A stretch of 64,000 nt of DNA from contig JANYHB010000001.1 in assembly GCA_025359265.1 (NCBI GenBank), positions 25,606 through 89,605 on the forward strand, in the 5' to 3' direction. A model generated the notes under the pieces. The model saw only the letters and a program-made list of their open reading frames with translations. It was not told the DNA's origin and searched no databases. Source of the DNA: Hyphomicrobiales bacterium. Lineage in GTDB: Bacteria > Pseudomonadota > Alphaproteobacteria > Rhizobiales > Aestuariivirgaceae. Positions 59,365 through 64,000 of the stretch are shown here, piece by piece (positions within the stretch are counted from its first letter, which is position 1; each line of letters starts with the position of its first letter). The position numbers and the translations under genes are program-made.

Positions 59365-59552
59365 TGCGGCGGCCTATCCACCGGCACGGCGCCGGAATCC
59401 ATGTTCTGCATTTCTTCATTCATGCGTGAAACCTGTCGCTCCAGCGCTTCAATCCTGCGCCATTGGCCCAGAACCACAGCGTTGAGTTCGCCGATCGTTT
59501 TTTCGTGATGCGCCAATCGCGTCTCAATTTCATCCAAGCGTGTTTCGCTCAT
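59358..59552 (-). CDS. slyX: SlyX family protein
   Basis: A 64-residue coiled-coil protein: LDEIETRLAHHEKTIGELNAVVLGQWRRIEALERQVSRM is the SlyX heptad pattern. The function is unknown. The ATG at 59552 replaces the ORF-track start 123 bases upstream, which runs across the rpsD terminator. It follows rpsD with a terminator in the gap, so its expression may be low or depend on readthrough. Confidence 0.85.
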   Translation of the reverse strand: MSETRLDEIETRLAHHEKTIGELNAVVLGQWRRIEALERQVSRMNEEMQNMDSGAVPVDRPPHY

Positions 59553-59562
59553 CACCAACTCC

Positions 59563-59594
59563 AAAACAAAAGGGCCTGCATCGCTGCAAGCCCC
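59563..59594 (-). terminator. Rho-independent terminator of rpsD
   Basis: On the minus strand GGGCTTGCA and TGCAGGCCC form a 9-pair stem (one G-U pair) closed by a GCGA tetraloop and followed by TTTTGTTTT. It lies 23 bases after the rpsD stop and just before slyX. Confidence 0.88.
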
Positions 59595-59616
59595 GATAAC
59601 ATAACGTGTCAAATCA

Positions 59617-60231
59617 TCACCGTGAATAATATTCCACCACCAAAGAGGGCTGCATTTGCACTGGATAGGGCACATCGCCCAGGGAAGGAATGCGCGTCAG
59701 TTTGGCAGTGTCCTTGCCATTGGTTTCCACATAATCAGGCGTGTCTCGTTCTGCCGTGGCCAAAGCTTCGCCGATAACCGGAAATTCCTTGGATTTGGCG
59801 GTGAGTTCGATCACATCGCCAACCTTTAACTTGATCGAAGCGATCGTAACGCGCTTGCCGTTGACCTTCACGTGGCCATGGCTGACCAGCTGGCGTGCGG
59901 CAAACATGGTGATCGCAAATTTGGCGCGGTAAACCACCGTATCGATACGGCGCTCAAGCAGGCCGATCAGGTTTTCGGAAGAGTCACCTGTCATACGCAG
60001 CGCTTCTTTGTAATAGCTGCTGAACTGGCGCTCAGAAATATTGCCATAATATCCGCGCAGTTTTTGCTTGGCGCGCAGCTGTGTGCCGAAGTCAGAAATC
60101 TTGCTTTTACGGCGTTGACCATGTTGGCCAGGGCCATATTCGCGCTTGTTGACGGGAGACTTGGGGCGGCCCCAGATGTTTTCGCCCAGGCGACGATCTA
60201 ATTTATATTTGGCACTTGCGCGCTTTGTCAT
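59617..60231 (-). CDS. rpsD: 30S ribosomal protein S4
   Basis: A 204-residue ribosomal protein with S4 N-terminal zinc-free region ([42 protein letters not shown]) and a C-terminal S4 RNA-binding domain (about 95-160, [41 protein letters not shown]). It nucleates 30S assembly on 16S rRNA and in other bacteria represses its own operon. The ATG at 60231 gives the standard start; the ORF track runs 189 bases further through the leader. Its own promoter and terminator flank it. Confidence 0.97.
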   Translation of the reverse strand: MTKRASAKYKLDRRLGENIWGRPKSPVNKREYGPGQHGQRRKSKISDFGTQLRAKQKLRGYYGNISERQFSSYYKEALRMTGDSSENLIGLLERRIDTVVYRAKFAITMFAARQLVSHGHVKVNGKRVTIASIKLKVGDVIELTAKSKEFPVIGEALATAERDTPDYVETNGKDTAKLTRIPSLGDVPYPVQMQPSLVVEYYSR

Positions 60232-60385
60232 TTTACAGCTCTCAATAGCGATTGAGGCGCAAAGGCGCAGAATTGCGATCTTTACAGCCCCAACCATTTG
60301 GTTGGAGCCCACCCTCCTCTTCCCTTTCGGGCCGACAGGAACCACGGTTCCACAGGCAAGCAAAAAGCGGGATTTCCCACTTGAT
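60232..60385 (-). other. Long structured 5' leader of rpsD
   Basis: From the predicted transcription start to the ATG the leader has about 150 bases. It contains GGAACCGTGGTTCC (perfect 6-base arms, 2-base centre) and CCAACCAAATGGTTGG (6-base arms, 4-base loop), both perfect hairpins. Such leaders are a feature of autoregulated ribosomal protein genes; regulation by S4 here is inference. Confidence 0.5.
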
Positions 60386-60391
60386 GAAGGG

Positions 60392-60420
60392 CTGATAGAC
60401 AAGGTGGCGAGGAATGTCAA
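60392..60420 (-). promoter_or_regulatory. Candidate promoter of rpsD
   Basis: On the minus strand TTGACA (60415-60420), a 17-base spacer and TATCAG (60392-60397). It is a near-consensus sigma-70 promoter and lies between the methyltransferase gene and rpsD, so rpsD need not depend on upstream genes. Confidence 0.7.
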
Positions 60421-60489
60421 TTCACCCCGCCCTATATGCGGGGCATGATGATTTTAATTTTAACAATTTCAATAGTCGCAGCCCTGGCC

Positions 60490-62874
60490 CTAATCCCTGA
60501 GGAACCCCAGCTCATAAACCATCGGGCGCAGCTTGGTGGACAAAGCTTCATAGGCGGCTTTGAAGGGGGCAAAATCCGTCACTACATTTTCGGCATTGGC
60601 TGCCAGCGCCTTGCGGATTTGATACCAGCCAACATCAGGGCGGTTCAGCTTGAACTCCTCACGGATTTTGCGCGGCATGGGCACTTTGTGAAAGGCACGC
60701 CAAATTTCGCGGCCCGCATCCAACACGGCCTGCGCTTCGGGCGAGAATTGTTTGCCACGCAAATAATCCACCATGAAGCGCGATTCAAAACGCCCACTGG
60801 CCCCAACTTCCTCTTCGGCGAAGGGAATGAAATGATTGGTGAGCGACCAATCGCGGCTGTTCCAGTGAAGTCCATCAGCGCCAGCCGAAAGATTGCTGCC
60901 ATTAAACAACATCCACATCAGGCAATCATTTTTGAATTCATCCGAAAGCGGCTTGTCGGGTTGAAGGAACTGGTCGCGGTCGTTCAGCCAAGTCGCCGCA
61001 ATCAGGCGACGCACCGAAAATACGATGGCAATTTTCCAGAGAGTCTCCGGCGCAACGTAATACCCGCCTGCATGACCTATCGACGCAACAGAAGAAAATA
61101 TTGCTGTCATCGTCCCAGCGTTTTGGAAGTCATTGCCGTTGCAAAAGAAATGACCAATTGCGCCGTCAGACCAAGTGGTATTTCTAACATGTTCGGTTTT
61201 TTCGATTGGTGTAGTCGCGTTGATAAGAGGAACAACTGCCGTAGTGTTTTTCTTACTCCTAGATATCCACTCGCTAAGAAACTGCTCGTTAGGTATTTTA
61301 TAGAATGTTTTTTCTCCTGCCTCCAAAATGTCCTTGTCAAGAACGCGCGTCCTAACAGCGAGCCATTTTGTATTTTTTGAGGCATCCCAGATAAGAAAGC
61401 CAATTGGAAAGTTGCCTTTAAGCCCATCAAACGTTTTGCTGGGTACAACAAAGCCACCCAAATAGTTTGGCTGCCAACTTTCTCGGAATTTCTCAAAGTT
61501 TGGCGCATTGAGATATTTCAGCTTGCTAATCATCGCAATCGTCGCGACCGGCAATTCTTTGCCAATACGGGCCAAAAATTGCACAAACAGTTCTCTGGCC
61601 GCGTACCCCATTTCACCCATACCTAAGGACATACGGGTATTGGCAATATCGGTCTTGCCAGCTTTACCTTGCGTATTTGCTGCTTCCCCGTAAGGCGGGT
61701 TCATCAGCACCAGAATTTTCTTCGCACCTTTCTTCCCCGCCTTGGCATCGGCGATGGCCTGTTGCAATTCCGGTGGAACTTTGTTGGTGAGTCCATAATC
61801 AATTTGGCCGAATTCATTGATGTCATCATTCAAATAATCATATTGAAACTTGGTGGCGGCCACGCAGGTGTGACTGGCTTTCATCACGTCAATATCGGCC
61901 TTGTCCAGCGTGCTCATAAAAATGTTGCGGTGATTGGAGTGTTTCACCTCCAAATTGCCAACACCGCAGCACATGTCCCACACCAAATAATTCTGCTGCC
62001 AATTCTTGCCCAAGGTTTCGGCCAGCAAGTCATAGGCCTTATCCACCACTTTCAGCGGCGTATAAAACGCACCCTTGAAGCTGCGCTCATCCAATGGCAG
62101 CAAACTGTCGCGGCGCTCCAACAAATAAGTGCGAGAGTCCTTGTCGGGCGGGCGATGATAGATGGCCCAGAAATTACGATAGCCCCTGTCACTCACCAAA
62201 TCATATTGTTGGCCCTTCAACACAAACACGGGCTTCTCACCGTCAAACAACAGCCGCGCTGGCAGATTGGCCATCACCGACTGTTTGCCATCGTGCATGA
62301 TGTCGGCAAAAAACAGCAGCGCATAATCAGCCTCGGCCACGCCACCCAATTCCTGCCCGATATATTCAATCCATTTGTCAAACACCTGCCGCAGATTGTC
62401 TGGCGTGATTGGGATGCGGTTGATCTTGCCTGTCTTGATCGCAGATTTCACCGCATGGACAAATTCCTTCTCGTGGCTATCCATGTTGTAAACCACATAA
62501 TGTGCGGCCACATGGGCCGAGACCTGGGCCACAAATTCCTTGCTCACTTTAGAGCCGGATTTTGGCCACTGCACGTCCTTATCTTGCAACAGCGCCTGGG
62601 CATGGATGGTTTCCATGATGGCCGCTTTTTCACGGTCGATAACCGCCAGAAACGGGGGTAGATGTTCATTCTTGTCCCGCACTTTCACATAGACCAGAAG
62701 CTGGGCGAACATGGCCACAGGTGACGTGCCTGCTTCCTTGGCCTCGAACCAGACTTCCTTGGTTTGAATGTCGACAAGGTTCTTTGAATAGTTTTTAAGG
62801 CCAAGGGCGCGAACATAGGCGTCCTTCACGTCTTCTTCAGTATTTGCTTTCTTGAGATCAGCTTGCAGTGACAT
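60490..62874 (-). CDS. Large N6-adenine DNA methyltransferase, possible fused nuclease (type IIG-like)
   Basis: A 794-residue protein from MSLQADLKKANTEEDVKD. The methyltransferase core has motif I (VWDMCCGVGNLEVKH, Asp300), GAFYTPLKVVDKAYDLLAE (motif X-like, about 268-286) and the catalytic motif IV NPPYGE (392-397), the N6-adenine type. The N-terminus contains VDIQTKEVWFEAKEAGTSP, with Asp35 and Glu44-x-Lys46 that resemble a PD-(D/E)XK nuclease site, followed by QLLVYV. The C-terminal half would be the target-recognition domain; it is AT-richer. No partner restriction or specificity genes are near. Start at ATG (62874) or the GTG (62892, GTGA overlap with murI). Confidence 0.8.
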   Translation of the reverse strand: MSLQADLKKANTEEDVKDAYVRALGLKNYSKNLVDIQTKEVWFEAKEAGTSPVAMFAQLLVYVKVRDKNEHLPPFLAVIDREKAAIMETIHAQALLQDKDVQWPKSGSKVSKEFVAQVSAHVAAHYVVYNMDSHEKEFVHAVKSAIKTGKINRIPITPDNLRQVFDKWIEYIGQELGGVAEADYALLFFADIMHDGKQSVMANLPARLLFDGEKPVFVLKGQQYDLVSDRGYRNFWAIYHRPPDKDSRTYLLERRDSLLPLDERSFKGAFYTPLKVVDKAYDLLAETLGKNWQQNYLVWDMCCGVGNLEVKHSNHRNIFMSTLDKADIDVMKASHTCVAATKFQYDYLNDDINEFGQIDYGLTNKVPPELQQAIADAKAGKKGAKKILVLMNPPYGEAANTQGKAGKTDIANTRMSLGMGEMGYAARELFVQFLARIGKELPVATIAMISKLKYLNAPNFEKFRESWQPNYLGGFVVPSKTFDGLKGNFPIGFLIWDASKNTKWLAVRTRVLDKDILEAGEKTFYKIPNEQFLSEWISRSKKNTTAVVPLINATTPIEKTEHVRNTTWSDGAIGHFFCNGNDFQNAGTMTAIFSSVASIGHAGGYYVAPETLWKIAIVFSVRRLIAATWLNDRDQFLQPDKPLSDEFKNDCLMWMLFNGSNLSAGADGLHWNSRDWSLTNHFIPFAEEEVGASGRFESRFMVDYLRGKQFSPEAQAVLDAGREIWRAFHKVPMPRKIREEFKLNRPDVGWYQIRKALAANAENVVTDFAPFKAAYEALSTKLRPMVYELGFLRD

Positions 62875-62888
62875 ATGTTCTTGTTCTC

Positions 62889-63707
62889 TCACACCGGCAG
62901 ATCAATGATCTCGTGTTTCGGAAATCCCATCGTTCCATATGCCGCCAAGGTTTCCGAGGTTTCGCTGCGGGCGGCGGTTAGCAACACAGTGCCATGGGCG
63001 GGAACCGATCTGTCTTCACCCTTCAGCATGGTTTCCTCCACCACATCGGCCACGCGCCGCGCAATGGCGGGGGCTGGATCGATATAAGACACATCCCAGG
63101 GGGCAACTTTTGCAATCTCTTCGGTGAGCAGCGGGTAATGCGTGCAGCCCAGCACCACCACATCGGTGCGTCCACCGTCACGCTTGCGAAACACCGGGGC
63201 AATCTCATCAGCAAGCTCGGCCATATCCACGCGGTGGCCGCGCAATTTCTGTTCGGCAATTTCCGCCAAACGGGGTGCACCGTGGAGGAACACTTTGCAG
63301 TGATAGGCATAAGTGTGGATGAGCGAATGGGTATATTCACGGTTCACCGTGCCAGGCGTGGCCAGAACGCCGATGATATTTGATTTCGTCATCGCAGCGG
63401 CAGGCTTGATGGCAGGCACCGTGCCCACGAATGGCTGGTTGAATGACGCACGTAATTCGGCAATCGCAATGGTAGAGGCGGTATTGCACGCGACCACCAC
63501 AACATCAGGATCAGACCTGTCAATAAACGCCCCCATCACGCGGCGAATGCGCTCAACCAGCGGCTTTTCTTTCCATGCGCCATAAGGAAAACCGGCATTG
63601 TCTGCTGAATAGATCAGATGCGCATCGGGCAATTGCTTGGCTACCGCGCGCGCCACGGTAAGGCCGCCCATGCCGGAATCAAATAAAAGAATCCGGGGGT
63701 TGCTCAT
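62889..63707 (-). CDS. murI: Glutamate racemase
   Basis: A 272-residue cofactor-free racemase supplying D-glutamate for peptidoglycan. Both catalytic cysteines are visible: VVACNTASTIA (first) and VVLGCTHYPLLTEEI (second), with LLFDSGMGGLTVARAVAKQLP at the start and IYSADNAGFPYG after it. It overlaps the RNA methyltransferase gene upstream (GTGA-type) and the large methyltransferase gene downstream if the GTG start of that gene is used. Confidence 0.95.
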   Translation of the reverse strand: MSNPRILLFDSGMGGLTVARAVAKQLPDAHLIYSADNAGFPYGAWKEKPLVERIRRVMGAFIDRSDPDVVVVACNTASTIAIAELRASFNQPFVGTVPAIKPAAAMTKSNIIGVLATPGTVNREYTHSLIHTYAYHCKVFLHGAPRLAEIAEQKLRGHRVDMAELADEIAPVFRKRDGGRTDVVVLGCTHYPLLTEEIAKVAPWDVSYIDPAPAIARRVADVVEETMLKGEDRSVPAHGTVLLTAARSETSETLAAYGTMGFPKHEIIDLPV

Positions 63708-64000
63708 TCACCCCTCTTCGCCTTGCGCAGTTCATGCACGCGAGTGAGCGACGACACGATGCCGCGCAGGGTTTGAATTTCCTGTTCACTGGGTTGCACC
63801 CGCGCGAACAGATTGCGCATATTGCGCACCATGCCGGGGCGCTTGTCCTGGGATTTAAAAAAACCCGCCGCTTCCAAGGCATTTTCAAGGTGGTCAAAAA
63901 AGCCGAATAGCTGCTCTTTCGTTGCGGGCTGTGTGCCTGGCATTTGCAAGCCAGAATTGACGATCGCGGGCAACTCACTTGTCGCCATGCCCAAACTGGT
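63704..64000 (-). CDS. TrmJ/SpoU-type RNA methyltransferase, C-terminal part only
   Basis: The frame is open to the window edge (the ORF-track start at 63994 is just an internal TTG), so the 5' part is outside. The visible 98 residues match the C-terminal tail of TrmJ-type tRNA (cytidine/uridine-2'-O) methyltransferases: ATKEQLFGFFDHLENALEAAGFF and KRPGMVRNMRNLFARVQPSEQEIQTLRGIVSSL. The SPOUT catalytic domain itself is not visible. It overlaps the murI start by 4 bases. Confidence 0.8.
   Translation of the reverse strand, partial: TSLGMATSELPAIVNSGLQMPGTQPATKEQLFGFFDHLENALEAAGFFKSQDKRPGMVRNMRNLFARVQPSEQEIQTLRGIVSSLTRVHELRKAKRGE

Noticed and set aside
60232-60420. In-frame extension of rpsD in the ORF track
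   Set aside because: The S4 N-terminus begins at 60231; the upstream part contains the promoter and leader hairpins.
60436-62661. Two long plus-strand ORFs (60436-61380 and 61669-62661)
   Set aside because: Both are shadows of the large methyltransferase gene, which has recognisable motifs on the minus strand.

Overview
The window looks like chromosomal DNA of an alphaproteobacterium, most likely of the Hyphomicrobiales (Rhizobiales) or a close relative. The pointers are the F1-ATPase zeta-subunit-type protein (DUF1476) beside purC-purS-purQ-purL, an HdaA-type DnaA inactivator next to ppk and ppx, DUF992, DUF2066 and DUF4864 secreted proteins, an rpmF-mtgA-ispA neighbourhood, a Cox-type maturation cluster, and a GAAC-N7-GAAC-like SOS box before recN. 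The sequence is moderately GC-rich and densely coded, with many ATGA, GTGA, TTGA and TAATG overlaps. I see no rRNA, tRNA, CRISPR array, insertion sequence or prophage, and no gene-free stretch longer than about 260 bases.

Layout. 1-3.3 kb: 3' part of a hybrid histidine kinase, map (apparently leaderless), radC and a GNAT acetyltransferase. 3.2-7.9 kb (minus): an orphan molybdenum-hydroxylase maturation operon (MoxR/CoxD ATPase, CoxE-like VWA protein, split XdhC halves, and a molybdopterin-binding/MobA-like fusion). 8.1-14.4 kb (plus): a DUF4864 protein, then five tightly coupled genes that look like a gamma-butyrobetaine/L-carnitine degradation operon (BKACE, L-carnitine dehydrogenase, acyl-CoA dehydrogenase, NDP-forming acyl-CoA ligase, CaiD-like hydratase). 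14.5-19.6 kb: a Tat-type metallophosphoesterase facing an SDR and two tandem L,D-transpeptidases, then a nicotinate-phosphoribosyltransferase-like gene, an HpcH/HpaI aldolase and DUF1476.

19.8-29.5 kb (plus): purC, purS, purQ, purL, a DUF992 secreted protein, a bolA-grxD-gst run, an orphan branched-chain-type binding protein coupled to a stand-alone RAM domain, purB and rnd. 29.5-36.2 kb (minus): DUF2066 protein, AI-2E-type permease, hdaA, ppk and ppx. 36.3-40.1 kb: purM-purN, a WYL regulator divergent from a DUF1801-nucleoside hydrolase pair with a clear three-half-site operator candidate between them. 40.2-46.7 kb: a tail-anchored-looking small protein, a JmjC/cupin-like plus GNAT/FemAB-like pair, rpmF, mtgA, ispA, a YiiX-type hydrolase and ispG. 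46.9-50.8 kb: a TAXI-like binding protein coupled to an unrecognised membrane protein, then an acetolactate-synthase-like TPP enzyme. 50.8-55.6 kb (minus): recN-ligA-azlC-azlD. 55.8-59.4 kb: an LLM flavin oxidoreductase, divergent from a DMT-MFS-small membrane protein run. 59.4-64 kb (minus): TrmJ-like C-terminus, murI, a large lone adenine methyltransferase with a possible nuclease domain, rpsD with its own promoter and a long structured leader, and slyX.

Most of the window is housekeeping: purine synthesis (purC,S,Q,L,B,M,N), isoprenoid synthesis (ispA, ispG), cell wall (mtgA, murI, two L,D-transpeptidases), polyphosphate and DNA repair. The accessory parts that deserve attention are the carnitine-type operon without a thioesterase, the orphan Cox-type maturation genes, the WYL operator region, the rpsD leader, the TAXI-like/membrane-protein pair and the lone methyltransferase inserted between murI and rpsD. 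All function calls come from reading motifs and remembered family features; no database search was possible.
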